Below are positions 28,615 through 37,437 of a stretch of DNA of 64,000 bases, piece after piece. The position numbers and the translations under genes are program-made. The number at the start of each line of letters is the position of its first letter. The first letter of the stretch is position 1. The notes below the pieces were generated by a model. It did no database searches. It was not told the DNA's origin and saw nothing but the letters and a program-made list of their open reading frames with translations. This DNA is from Phycisphaerae bacterium (GTDB lineage Bacteria > Planctomycetota > Phycisphaerae > Phycisphaerales > UBA1924): positions 62,001-126,000 of the forward strand of contig JAUILU010000006.1 of NCBI GenBank assembly GCA_030432905.1, written 5' to 3'.

Positions 28615-30381
28615 TTACTCGTCGGCGGTCTCGGGAACGACAAACTGGATGCCGTTCTGCTCGAGCGTGCGACCAATGGAGGCGTACAGGCGTGCGATCG
28701 CGATGTTGTAGTTCACGAGCGCCTGGATCTCTTCGCCTTCGGCGATCGCCAAGGACTGCTGACGAGCGAAGAGCTGATCGAGGTTGAAGGCCGTGTAGCC
28801 GTCGGTCGTGTCGATCTGCACCTTGAACGCCCGCAGGTTCTCTGTCGCGGCGAACCTCGCGGTGCGGGTCTGCGCGATGAGCTGGTACCCGGTCACGACG
28901 TCGCGCATCGAGTTCTTGACGTCGAGCACGACCTGCTGGACCGTGTTCTGGAACGAGGTCACCGCCTGGATGTTCTCAAGCTGGCGGCGGCGCAGCTCGC
29001 TGTTGGCCGCGCGGTTGCCGATCGCGTACTCGTACGTCAGACCCACTACATAGTCGATGAAGTTGCCCTCCCAGACATCGCCGTACGCGTCGCCCACATC
29101 GCCGTCGAGTTCGGAGTAGCGAGCGGAGACTTCAAGATCGAGCCTCGGCAGCAGCTGGTTGCGGGCGACCTGCTTGCGGATGGTCGTGTCGTCGATCGAG
29201 AGCAACGCGCGGGTGATCTCGGGGCGTTCGGTGAGCGCGGTCGTGACAGCATCGACAAGGCTGAACCGGATCGGTTCGTCGATCGCCATGTCCGACGGCA
29301 GGAGCAGGACCTCGGAACCGATCGTCAGCTCGGGGTCGTTGATGAGCACCTTGAGAGAGTCGCTCGCCGAGCGCAGGTTCCGCTGGGCGCGGATGACCTG
29401 GGCCTTGCGGTTCTCGACTTCTGCCCTTGCGTCTGCGATCTGTGCCTGGGTCGCGTCGAGGATGTCACGCTTGACGATGATGTCGCGAGTCTCGATGCCG
29501 CGTTCAAGCAGACGCTGCTGGATGAGCAGGTTCTGGTGCGCCTGCACGAGTGTCCAGTAGGCCTCTTCGGTCTGTCGAATCGTGCGGATGACGTTCGATT
29601 CGAGCAGCGCAACCTCGTCGCGTTCGGTGTTCTTGGCGAGGCGGATCGAGGCGAGCGCAAAGTCTGAGCCCGCGCCGCGGAGCAGGGGCTGGGTCAGCTG
29701 TGCGCCGACGGTCACGGTGTTGGCCGGGTTCGGGATCACGGTCAGGCCGGGGGTGTCGTTGTCGCTCCACGACCACGATGTATCGACCGTGAACGAGCCG
29801 CCCGACGTCAGCCTTCTGCGAAGACCCGCGGAAACGTCCGACTGCTCGAAGACGTCGGCGGACGAGCCGACGAACGTTGTGCTTGTGCGTGGGCGATCGA
29901 TCGACTGGTACTGGCCGTTGACGAAGAACGTCCAGTCGAAGGCGGCTTCTGCCGCGACGAGTTGGCTTTCAGAGATCGCCGGGCTGAGCCGATCGAACTG
30001 GAGCTGCGAGTTGCGCTCGGTCGCCGAGCGTATGGCGCGTTCGAGGTTGACCGAGACGAGTCGCTGCTCACCACCGAGCAGGTCCTTGTCCATGGGGAAC
30101 GCGCCGCGTTCGTAGGACTCATGCCCGCCCATCTCGCGGAGCCGGCTCATGCGTTCTTCGGGGATGCCGAGGATATCGACAGTTGAGTCGCGTTCGGTCA
30201 GCAGGTACTCGGGGGATTTCTCGGCTTCGACCATTTCCCGGCGGACTGCGTCGATCACCGAGCGGGTCAGCACGCTGCTGTCACGCTCGACAATCGGGCT
30301 TGTGCAGCCGGAAAGGGCAAGACCTGCGCAAATGACAGGCGCGAATTTCACAAGAAAAGGGGACGCAGAGGGTCTAACCAT
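28615..30381 (-). CDS. TolC-family outer-membrane efflux lipoprotein
   Basis: 588 residues. Lipoprotein signal with lipobox LALSGC (Cys26). The body carries two OEP-type repeats of long alpha-helices and beta strands (LRRRLTSGGSFTVDTSWSWS, ALASIRLAKNTERDEVALLESNVIRTIRQTEEAYW-type region, ARAEVENRKAQVIRAQRNL, QLENIQAVTSFQNTVQQVVL). It would be the outer channel of a type I or RND export system, but no inner-membrane partner is adjacent. Divergent from the SH3-like secreted protein. Confidence 0.87.
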   Translation of the reverse strand: MVRPSASPFLVKFAPVICAGLALSGCTSPIVERDSSVLTRSVIDAVRREMVEAEKSPEYLLTERDSTVDILGIPEERMSRLREMGGHESYERGAFPMDKDLLGGEQRLVSVNLERAIRSATERNSQLQFDRLSPAISESQLVAAEAAFDWTFFVNGQYQSIDRPRTSTTFVGSSADVFEQSDVSAGLRRRLTSGGSFTVDTSWSWSDNDTPGLTVIPNPANTVTVGAQLTQPLLRGAGSDFALASIRLAKNTERDEVALLESNVIRTIRQTEEAYWTLVQAHQNLLIQQRLLERGIETRDIIVKRDILDATQAQIADARAEVENRKAQVIRAQRNLRSASDSLKVLINDPELTIGSEVLLLPSDMAIDEPIRFSLVDAVTTALTERPEITRALLSIDDTTIRKQVARNQLLPRLDLEVSARYSELDGDVGDAYGDVWEGNFIDYVVGLTYEYAIGNRAANSELRRRQLENIQAVTSFQNTVQQVVLDVKNSMRDVVTGYQLIAQTRTARFAATENLRAFKVQIDTTDGYTAFNLDQLFARQQSLAIAEGEEIQALVNYNIAIARLYASIGRTLEQNGIQFVVPETADE

Positions 30382-30540
30382 CTTCTAGGTGTCCTTTGTC
30401 TCTCCGAACTGCGGCTTTCGCGCTCTGCGAGGCAGTTAGGTGTCGTAGACTATGCCCCCCGGCGTCACAAAGCCGCAACCAGTGTCTAGGTGACGGGTGG
30501 AAACTGGGGGAAATGGTATGAACACGAGGAGCGTGCTCGC

Positions 30541-32034
30541 ATGGTTGGCAAGTTAATTGGTGGTGTGGTGGTTTTGGGTGCCGTGGCCGGCTTCGGCCCG
30601 AGCGTCTTGGTCGGCCAAGTCTCGGCTCAGATTTCGTCGCAGGTCACACAGACCGAGCCGACTCATATGGTCGTCACAAACCAGCAGGCGATGGTCCGTT
30701 GCGGCGCCGGCATGGCGTACTACCCCGTCTCCGAGCTCCGCACCAACATGATCCTCGTCAAAGACGGGGAAACCCCTAGCGGCTGGGCACGCGTTCAATA
30801 CCCGAGCACCGCGTCCGCTTTCGTGCGGATCGAGTACGCCGATGTTGCCGCCGACGGCAAGACGCTGCGCCTCAACCGCGACGACTCGCTGATCGCGTAC
30901 AACACGCTCGCGGGCGCCAAGGGAAGCTGGAGCAAGCTCGTTTCCGAGCCACTTCCTCGCGGCACCGAATTCAAGATCAACGCCGAGGCGACCAACAAGC
31001 AATCGGGCGAGCTCGCTGGTTACCAGGTTGAGGCACCCGAGGAAGCCCGCGGTTACGTCCGTCTGAAGTTCCTCCGCGAGGCAACCAGCGCCGAAGTTGA
31101 CGCGTGGAATTCAACCGGTGGCGCAACACCGATGTCCGCCGATTCGTCGAGCTCTGAGTCACTCGCCAGCGACATGCCTGCTGTCGATCCCGGCACCGAT
31201 GCGATCCCGCAGACCGATCCCGGCGTTGGGCAAGTCACCGAAGACGTCGCCACCAACGAGGACACGAACGACACGGCAAACGACTCGCTCATCGAGCCGA
31301 TGATCGACCAGAACGACCAGGCAACCGAGGTCGCGCAGGACACGGGTGACGAGTCTGCAACAGACAACGCCGCCACGGATAACGCAAATGGCACCGATAC
31401 GGCGAGCAACGAGCAGGCAGGAGACACGACACCAGCCGTCGCGACAGAGCCCGCCAACCCCGAGCCCGCGCCGCTGAAGATCGGCAGCATCGAAGAACTC
31501 GAGCAGATCTTTACTGCGGTTCAGAAGCAGACCGCCGAGGAAGCCGAGTACGGCCCGCTCCTCGCCGAGGTCCAGCGGATGTACGACGAAACCCCGGATT
31601 CACCGGAGAACGCAGGCCTCCGCACCGCGCTTCGTCAGCGTCTTTCGGTCCTCAAGATCCGCCAGCGTGTGCAGGAAGCCGCCCGCGCGAACGCCGAGTC
31701 GGTGAACGCTGCTCGTGTCCGTGAGGGCGAATTGGTCGACCAGATCCGCGAACTCGAGATCAAACGCTCGTACGCCGTCGTTGGTCGCCTGCTTCCAAGC
31801 GCGGTCTACGACGGCCAGCGCCTGCCCCGTATGTACCGCATCCAGTCGGTTGACGGCACCGAGGCCCCGCGCACGCTCGGCTACCTGCGCCCGAGTGACG
31901 AGATCAGCCTCGAGAGCATGCTCGGCGAAACCATCGGCGTCGTCGGCACGCCGAACCTCGACCCGAGGCTCAACCTGCGGATCATCACGCCGATCAAGGT
32001 TGATCTGATCCACTCGATCGAAAAGGGCGGCTAA
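30541..32034 (+). CDS. Secreted protein with bacterial SH3-like domain and long acidic linker
   Basis: 497 residues. Signal peptide MVGKLIGGVVVLGAVAGFGPSVLVGQVSAQ. Residues about 40-180 hold two SH3-like stretches (MVRCGAGMAYYPVSELRTN...GWARVQYP and LIAYNTLAGAKGSWSKLVSEPL). Residues about 200-310 are Asp/Glu/Thr/Asn/Ala-rich low complexity. The C-terminal part has a coiled coil (LRQRLSVLKIRQRVQEAARANAE region) and a small beta domain (RMYRIQSVDGTEAPRTLGYL). ATG 30541 chosen with GAGGAG upstream; a GTG at 30490 is in frame. Function unknown; envelope-facing. Confidence 0.75.
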   Translation: MVGKLIGGVVVLGAVAGFGPSVLVGQVSAQISSQVTQTEPTHMVVTNQQAMVRCGAGMAYYPVSELRTNMILVKDGETPSGWARVQYPSTASAFVRIEYADVAADGKTLRLNRDDSLIAYNTLAGAKGSWSKLVSEPLPRGTEFKINAEATNKQSGELAGYQVEAPEEARGYVRLKFLREATSAEVDAWNSTGGATPMSADSSSSESLASDMPAVDPGTDAIPQTDPGVGQVTEDVATNEDTNDTANDSLIEPMIDQNDQATEVAQDTGDESATDNAATDNANGTDTASNEQAGDTTPAVATEPANPEPAPLKIGSIEELEQIFTAVQKQTAEEAEYGPLLAEVQRMYDETPDSPENAGLRTALRQRLSVLKIRQRVQEAARANAESVNAARVREGELVDQIRELEIKRSYAVVGRLLPSAVYDGQRLPRMYRIQSVDGTEAPRTLGYLRPSDEISLESMLGETIGVVGTPNLDPRLNLRIITPIKVDLIHSIEKGG

Positions 32035-32684
32035 ACGTTCTCTTCGGTCTCGGGTTTCAACTCAGCTTGTGAGACTTCCGGCTCGGCCTTCACAGGCTCG
32101 GGCTTGGGTTTCGCCTTCTCCGCGGGCTTGGCCGGCTTTGGTTCGTCGATGGCGAGCTTGGGCGGCAGTTCGGGCCTGCTCAGCAGCAGGAACATGAACG
32201 CCGCCACGCTGAAGCCGAAGAGCATCGTGAGGATGAAGCCGAGGTAGGCCTTGTCGCCCTCGGGGATGTCAGCCGCGAATTCGGGCTTGGCGCCTGAAAG
32301 GAACGACTCACGGTTGTCTGGCGTGTCCTCAGCGCCGCGGTCTTTGATGTCCGCGTGGTAGGCTTTGTCAAAGTACCGGTGGACACCGGAATCTCTGTAG
32401 TTCTTGCCGGCACGCATCAGGAACACGCCCGCAAACACGAGCGGCAGGATGAGCCCGAGATGGATCCCGATCATGCCGACCTTGCGTTTGGATTTGATCA
32501 TGAGCGTCATGATGCCCATGGCGATCATGATCGCGGCGCACGCGCCGGTCGCGATGACCGCGGTCTTGGCGTTGGCACCGGGCGGGGCGATGAGGTACGC
32601 CAGAATCCCGAACGCGAGCAGCAGGGCCGCGTAGAGGAACATGATCGTCGCGGCTCGTGAGATCGAGGCTTTCTGGCTGCTCAT
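32031..32684 (-). CDS. Hypothetical membrane protein with four TM helices
   Basis: 217 residues: TM segments at AATIMFLYAALLLAFGILAYLI, TAVIATGACAAIMIAMGIMTLM, KVGMIGIHLGLILPLVFAGVFLM and LGFILTMLFGFSVAAFMFLLL, and a Lys/Pro/Glu-rich cytoplasmic tail (PAKPAEKAKPKPEPVKAEPE). The third and fourth helices are separated by a polar loop with RYFDKAYH. It resembles small TMEM14-like membrane proteins in pattern only. Its stop overlaps the convergent upstream gene's stop by 4 bases. Confidence 0.72.
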   Translation of the reverse strand: MSSQKASISRAATIMFLYAALLLAFGILAYLIAPPGANAKTAVIATGACAAIMIAMGIMTLMIKSKRKVGMIGIHLGLILPLVFAGVFLMRAGKNYRDSGVHRYFDKAYHADIKDRGAEDTPDNRESFLSGAKPEFAADIPEGDKAYLGFILTMLFGFSVAAFMFLLLSRPELPPKLAIDEPKPAKPAEKAKPKPEPVKAEPEVSQAELKPETEENV

Positions 32685-32755
32685 CGGAAATCCTTTCGCT
32701 GAGGCTCTCTCAGTCTAGTGCTTCCGGGGCGAGCCGGGCTTCTATGATCTTCGGC

Positions 32756-34033
32756 ATGGACGCGGCCGACCAAACAGGTATTCCGAGATACGCCTCAGCA
32801 CTTTCGGTGCGTGCGGACTCGGCATCGGCGGCCAAAGAAGTGTCCGAGCGTGCCCTCGAACGCCTCGGGACCGATTCGCCCGACTTCGGCTGCCTGTTCT
32901 TTACACCTCATCACGTGGGCCGAGCACAAGAGATCGCCGCGATGGTCTCGCGGATCACAGGCGCCGGTCAGCTTGTCTCCATGTCGGCGGCGGGTGTGAT
33001 CGGTGACGGCATCGAGATCGAGAACTTGCCGGGAATCTCGTTGCTGCTCGGCGCGGTGCCCGGGCTTCGCGTCAGGCCGTTCAAGCTGCAGGACCTCCCG
33101 CGCGTTCCCGAGAGACCGAACGCCGACTGGTACAAAGAGATCTTCGCGCCAGCGATGCACATCGAGCAGGACCATGTCTGCACGCTCATGTTCGCGGATC
33201 CGTTCTCGGTGCCGCTGGTTCGGACGCTTCCCGCGATGAGCAAAGCGAGCAGGTCGGCTCCGGTCGTGGGGGGGCTGGCATCATCGGGGTCGGCTCCGGG
33301 ACAGAACGTGATCGGCATCAACGACCAGACCATGACCTCGGGCGGCATCGGGCTGAGTCTTTCGGGGCCGGTCTTCGTTGATGGCGTGGTGAGCCAGGGG
33401 TGTGCGCCGATCGGGCCGACGATGGTTGTGACGAAGGCCAAGGGCAACATCATCCTCGAACTCGGCGGGCGCCGCGCGGTCGAGACCATCCGCGACGCGG
33501 TCCGTTCGCTCCCGGTGTCAAAGCGCGCGATGCTGAGCAAGGGCATTCTGCTCGGCAGGGTCATCAACGAGTACAAAGACAGGTTCGGTCAGGGCGATTT
33601 CCTGATCCGCAAGGTCGAGAGCATCGAACAGACCAACGGCGCGATTATCTCGGATGATCTCTTCCGTGTGGGCCAGACCGTGCAGATGCACGTGCGCGAC
33701 GCGAAGACCGCCAAGGCGGATCTGTCGATGGTGCTCGATGCGCAGAAGCTCAGGGCGGCGCCGGACGCGGGCCTTGTGTTCACGTGCATCAGGCGAGGCA
33801 GCCAGCTCTTTGGCAAGCCCAACCACGACGCCTCGGCGATCAGCAGGTCGTTCACGCCGGCGCAGGCTGGTGTCGAGCAGGCCAAGAGCGGCAGCCACAT
33901 CGACGTGGGCCAGCAGGGCTTACCGCTGGCTGGCGCGTTCGCGGGTGGCGAGATCGGACCGGTCGGGCAGGAAAGCTATCTGCACACAATGACAACGAGC
34001 CTGGCGCTCTTTCGAAGCACCAGGCCCGTGTAG
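32756..34033 (+). CDS. FIST N-domain/C-domain signal-sensing protein
   Basis: 425 residues. FIST proteins are thought to bind small ligands such as amino acids, often ahead of signalling domains. Seen: SPDFGCLFFTPHHVGRAQEI, a Gly-rich SMSAAGVIGDGIEIE, CTLMFADPFSVPL, VVGGLASSGSAPGQN, VDGVVSQGCAPIGP, and the FIST_C end LPLAGAFAGGEIGPVGQESYLHT. Here it stands alone with no kinase or cyclase domain. ATG 32756 chosen; ATG 32744 is four codons upstream; neither has a strong SD. Confidence 0.87.
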   Translation: MDAADQTGIPRYASALSVRADSASAAKEVSERALERLGTDSPDFGCLFFTPHHVGRAQEIAAMVSRITGAGQLVSMSAAGVIGDGIEIENLPGISLLLGAVPGLRVRPFKLQDLPRVPERPNADWYKEIFAPAMHIEQDHVCTLMFADPFSVPLVRTLPAMSKASRSAPVVGGLASSGSAPGQNVIGINDQTMTSGGIGLSLSGPVFVDGVVSQGCAPIGPTMVVTKAKGNIILELGGRRAVETIRDAVRSLPVSKRAMLSKGILLGRVINEYKDRFGQGDFLIRKVESIEQTNGAIISDDLFRVGQTVQMHVRDAKTAKADLSMVLDAQKLRAAPDAGLVFTCIRRGSQLFGKPNHDASAISRSFTPAQAGVEQAKSGSHIDVGQQGLPLAGAFAGGEIGPVGQESYLHTMTTSLALFRSTRPV

Positions 34034-34078
34034 TCTTTTCTCACGCCGTTTGGGCGCGATTGATTCTGCTGTGGTGGA

Positions 34079-34429
34079 TTAGTAGTCGCTGAGGTCGGCG
34101 TTGCAGACCGGACAGTTCGGCGGCGTCTCGCCGTGACCGACGAGCGGGAAGAACTTGCTGCAGCTTGGGCACTGACCGGCGTAGACGCGGCGTGCATCGG
34201 CTTCGGGTGTGCTCAGCAGCACATCGTCGCGGCGTGTTTTCAGTTCGCCCGCAGTCATAGTTACCACGTCCTGGGGATCGTTGAGCACCGATTCTGGATC
34301 AATGAAGTGAACGACGTTCTGATCCTGCGGGTTCTCGGTCTTCATCGTTGTGAGCAGGTAAATCGCTCCGCCGATGGCGGCCACTGCAACGACCAGAAGA
34401 ATTACGTTTTTGCCGGCGCTATTAGCCAT
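34079..34429 (-). CDS. Membrane-anchored zinc-ribbon protein
   Basis: 116 residues: one N-terminal TM helix (NVILLVVAVAAIGGAIYLL), a polar linker including HFIDPESVLNDPQD, and a C-terminal ribbon CPSC...CPVC (VYAGQCPSCSKFFP and NCPVCNADLSDY). ATG 34429 gives a protein that begins just before the TM helix. Function unknown; short TM plus ribbon proteins are common in Planctomycetes. Confidence 0.75.
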   Translation of the reverse strand: MANSAGKNVILLVVAVAAIGGAIYLLTTMKTENPQDQNVVHFIDPESVLNDPQDVVTMTAGELKTRRDDVLLSTPEADARRVYAGQCPSCSKFFPLVGHGETPPNCPVCNADLSDY

Positions 34430-34606
34430 GATGTGAATCCCCGTTAACCATGCACCAGCGCTGAACCGCTCTGCTGTATGCAATCAGTTTCAAGTCCGTG
34501 TGAACAACCATCTTAGCAGGCAACCCCTGCCAAATCGAGAAATGCCGCCGCGGGCATCTCTGATGCCTCATTTCGGGCAGGCAGGACCGTTTCGTCCAAT
34601 CTCCGC

Positions 34607-35986
34607 TCAAATCACCGCGGGCTCGATGATGCCCCGGCACTCGCCGAAGCCGATCCGCCTGTAACCATCGCGCTCGCAGTAGCCCCGGATGATGATCTCA
34701 TCACCGTCGGCCAAGAACTTACGCTCCTCGCCGGTCGGGAGTTCGATCGCCGTTCGCTCCGTGCCCGGCTTGATGACCGCAGGGTTTGCAAACGGGTCGC
34801 CGTCCCAGGTCATCTCGAGCAGGCAGCCCCGGCTCTCGCGCGTCGGGCCCGAGATGGTGCCCGAACCGAGCAGGTCGCCCGCCTGCATGTTGCAGCCGTT
34901 GCTTGAGTGGTGGGTGAGCATCTGGGCGATGGTCCAGTACATGTCCTTGAACGAGCCCTTGCTCAGACGGATCGGTTCCATGTCTTGGTCCCGCATCTGC
35001 TTGCTCGCGAGGAACACCTCAAGCGTGATGTCGAGCCCGCCTTGCGATTGGTCATGTTCGTCGGTGAGGTGGGGCAGTGGCTTCGGGTCGCCGTCGGGGC
35101 GCTGCATTGCTGGGCAACGGAATGGCACCAGCGCTTCCATTGTCACAAGGCACGGGCTGACTGTCGTCGCAAAGCTCTTAGCAAGGAACGGCCCGAGCGG
35201 CACATATTCCCATTTCTGCATGTCGCGCGCCGACCAGTCGTTGAGCAGGCACATACCGAGGATGTGGTCTTCCGCATCACCGATCGCGATCGGCTGGCCG
35301 AGCTCGTTGCCGCGCGCAACGACGACGCCCATCTCGAGTTCGTAGTCGAGCAGTTTGCAGGGACCGAAGCTCGGCGCTCCGCCTTCTTCTGCGGGCGAGA
35401 GCTGGCCGTTTGGTCTGCGGATCGGTGTGCCGCTGGTGACGACAGAAGAAGCCCGGCCGTGGTACCCGACAGGGATCCATTTGTAGTTCGGCAGCAGCGG
35501 GTTGTCGGGGCGGAACATCGTGCCGACGTTGGTGGCGTGGTACACCGATGCGTAGAAGTCGGTGTAGTCGTGACACTCGAAAGCGGGCAGGGTCTGGACC
35601 TCGTTCATCGGAACCAGCGCATGCTCGGCGACGTCGTGGCCCTTGAGTTCGTCATTGTCGGCGGAGAGCAGCGACACCAGGCGTGCGCGGAAACGCTGGC
35701 GTTCGTTGCGCGTCATGTCGCTGTAGATCTCGTCGAGCAGCATCGACTCGATGAGGTCCGTGTCAACGACTTCATCGAGCAGGCCGACCTGTGCGACGAG
35801 TTCGAGGATGAGGAGCTGGTCGCCGATGACCACCGCGGAGGTGAGGAAGGTGCGGTCCTCTTCATCAGCAAAGACAGCCCGCACGAAGGGCAGGTTCTGG
35901 ATCGGGAAATCCGTCGCGGGGTCGTTTGCGGATTCGACCCAGCTCTGCAGGCTCTGGTCGTGGGTCTCGTCGATCTCGTAGGGCAT
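34607..35986 (-). CDS. fahA: Fumarylacetoacetase
   Basis: Last step of tyrosine/homogentisate breakdown: fumarylacetoacetate to fumarate and acetoacetate. 459 residues, slightly above the usual ~420. N-terminal FAH_N domain (FPIQNLPFVRAVFADE) and catalytic C-terminal domain with DFYASVYHATNVGTMFRP, GYHGRASSVVTSGTPI, LDYELEMGVVV (metal Glu), NDWSARDMQKWEYVPLGPFL, GDLLGSGTISGPTRESRGC. No hpd or hmgA nearby. Confidence 0.96.
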   Translation of the reverse strand: MPYEIDETHDQSLQSWVESANDPATDFPIQNLPFVRAVFADEEDRTFLTSAVVIGDQLLILELVAQVGLLDEVVDTDLIESMLLDEIYSDMTRNERQRFRARLVSLLSADNDELKGHDVAEHALVPMNEVQTLPAFECHDYTDFYASVYHATNVGTMFRPDNPLLPNYKWIPVGYHGRASSVVTSGTPIRRPNGQLSPAEEGGAPSFGPCKLLDYELEMGVVVARGNELGQPIAIGDAEDHILGMCLLNDWSARDMQKWEYVPLGPFLAKSFATTVSPCLVTMEALVPFRCPAMQRPDGDPKPLPHLTDEHDQSQGGLDITLEVFLASKQMRDQDMEPIRLSKGSFKDMYWTIAQMLTHHSSNGCNMQAGDLLGSGTISGPTRESRGCLLEMTWDGDPFANPAVIKPGTERTAIELPTGEERKFLADGDEIIIRGYCERDGYRRIGFGECRGIIEPAVI

Positions 35987-36095
35987 CGGTCCGGCTCCTG
36001 TGGTGTTTGGGTGCTCTGCTTGGGGAGTCTAGACACGGGTTGGCCGGGACCAAAACGGGCGTTGCGGGCTTCTGAGAGTTGATTTTTGAAGGAGC

Positions 36096-36136
36096 TTGAC
36101 ATCTGCGGATTTATATGTAACCTATACGTTACATAT
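36096..36136 (+). promoter_or_regulatory. Promoter with perfect inverted-repeat operator before the ArsR-family gene
   Basis: A consensus -35 TTGACA at 36096-36101 is followed by the palindrome ATATGTAAC (36113-36121), spacer CTATAC, GTTACATAT (36128-36136). Any -10 element (for example TAACCT 36118-36123) must lie inside the palindrome, whose right arm includes the first bases of the ATG at 36135. This is the expected arrangement for ArsR-type autorepression, in an unusually tight form. Confidence 0.82.
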
Positions 36137-36485
36137 GAGCCACGACTCCATGGATGCGGTCTTTGCGGCTCTTGCCCACGCCGATCGCCGGCGGATCCTC
36201 GACCTCGTCAAGGACTCGCCGGGCGTGAAGGTGGGGGATGTCTGTTCTCACTTCGGCACCAGCAGGATCGCGGTGCTCAAGCACATTCAGGTTCTCGAAG
36301 ACGCCGGCCTACTCATCCGTGAGCGAGAAGGGCGGACGAAGCGTTTGTATCACAACGCGGTCCCGATCCAGCAGATCTACGACCGCTGGACAACCGAGTA
36401 CAGCAAGCACTGGGCGGGGCACATCTCGTCCATCAAGTACCGCATCGAAGAAGCGAACAAGGAACAACACAATGGCGACAAGTAA
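36135..36485 (+). CDS. ArsR-family transcriptional regulator
   Basis: 116-residue winged-helix repressor: MDAVFAALAHADRRRILDLV, then VGDVCSHFGTSRIAVLKHIQVLEDAGLL as the recognition helix, then the wing REREGRTKRLYHNAVPIQ. No metal-site CxC motif is seen, so it belongs with the ArsR proteins that pair with SRPBCC-domain genes. The start may be ATG 36135 or ATG 36150; the first gives an almost leaderless message. Overlaps the next gene by 14 bases; three-gene operon. Confidence 0.92.
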   Translation: MSHDSMDAVFAALAHADRRRILDLVKDSPGVKVGDVCSHFGTSRIAVLKHIQVLEDAGLLIREREGRTKRLYHNAVPIQQIYDRWTTEYSKHWAGHISSIKYRIEEANKEQHNGDK

Positions 36486-37002
36486 GCAGATCGATGAAGC
36501 CGCCCGCAAGGCGATCTTCAAGGTGTTCATCAACGGCACCGCAGAGCAGGTCTTCAACGAGCTCACGAAAACCGATGAGATCCAGAAGGCGATCTTCTTC
36601 AACCGGATGCACATCGACCGGTTCGAGCCGGGCGAAACCGTCACCATGCGGACGGCCAACGGCAAGTTCGTTTCCATGATCGGCAAGGTGCTCGAGTACA
36701 ACCCGCACACGCGCTTCACGCACACGCTCAAGTTCACGGCCTACGACGACCCGGAGTGCACGGTTGTCTACGAGATCGCACCCAAAGACCCGGGCGTTGA
36801 GCTCACGCTGACCGTCGAGAACATGCCGATGGGCACCAAGACCGCCAAGAACATGGCCTCGGGCGGCACGATGATCTGCAACAACCTCAAGAAGATTATC
36901 GAGACCGGGCAGCCAGCGTTCGGGTACCGCATGCTCGGCGTGCTCTTCAAAGTCATGGGGCCGCTGACACCAAAGAAGTGCAAGACAGAGAACTGGGTCT
37001 GA
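36472..37002 (+). CDS. SRPBCC (AHSA1/START-like) domain protein
   Basis: 176 residues with the hydrophobic-cavity fold used to bind lipids or other small molecules: KAIFKVFINGTAEQVFNELT at the N-terminus, a central FVSMIGKVLEYNPHTRFTHT and CTVVYEIAPKDPGVELTLTV strands, and a C-terminal helix (NNLKKIIETGQ). ArsR-AHSA1 pairs are common, and the regulator usually controls its partner. Ligand unknown. Overlaps arsR end by 14 bases. Confidence 0.88.
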   Translation: MATSKQIDEAARKAIFKVFINGTAEQVFNELTKTDEIQKAIFFNRMHIDRFEPGETVTMRTANGKFVSMIGKVLEYNPHTRFTHTLKFTAYDDPECTVVYEIAPKDPGVELTLTVENMPMGTKTAKNMASGGTMICNNLKKIIETGQPAFGYRMLGVLFKVMGPLTPKKCKTENWV

Positions 37003-37052
37003 GAAATCACATACTCACAGCCCGTGGTGGGGCGCACAACCGGAGAATCAGA

Positions 37053-37427
37053 ATGGGTAAGTCAATCGCAGCGGTCGTTGTCGGGTTTGTCGCTTGGAGC
37101 GTGCTTCACTTTGGGAATATGACACTCGTACGAGCGATCTTCCCCGATGCGATCGCGGAAGACGGCTCGTGTTTCGAGACCGCGCCGCTGCTTGTGACGC
37201 TGGCGATCACGTTCTTGCAATCGGTCGTCGCTGGCGCCGTGTGCCGACTGGTGGCCACGAAGGGCAAGGCGCCGCTTGCTTTGGCGATCCTGCTCACACT
37301 CGTGGGGATCGGTGTCGAGGGATCGATGTGGCACCTCGCCCCGGCGTGGTATCACATCGGCTTCATCGTGATGCTCGCGCCGCTCACACTTCTCGGTGCT
37401 GCGTTCGTCTCGAAGAAGGCGGCCTAA
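37053..37427 (+). CDS. Small membrane protein in the ArsR/SRPBCC operon
   Basis: 124 residues, about four TM helices (SIAAVVVGFVAWSVLHFG, LLVTLAITFLQSVVAGAVC, APLALAILLTLVGIGVEG, GFIVMLAPLTLLGAAFVS). It has short loops and no enzyme motif. ATG 37053 lies behind GGAGAATCAGA; 50 bases after the SRPBCC gene and probably cotranscribed. Function unknown. Confidence 0.75.
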   Translation: MGKSIAAVVVGFVAWSVLHFGNMTLVRAIFPDAIAEDGSCFETAPLLVTLAITFLQSVVAGAVCRLVATKGKAPLALAILLTLVGIGVEGSMWHLAPAWYHIGFIVMLAPLTLLGAAFVSKKAA

Positions 37428-37437
37428 ATCGGCACTG

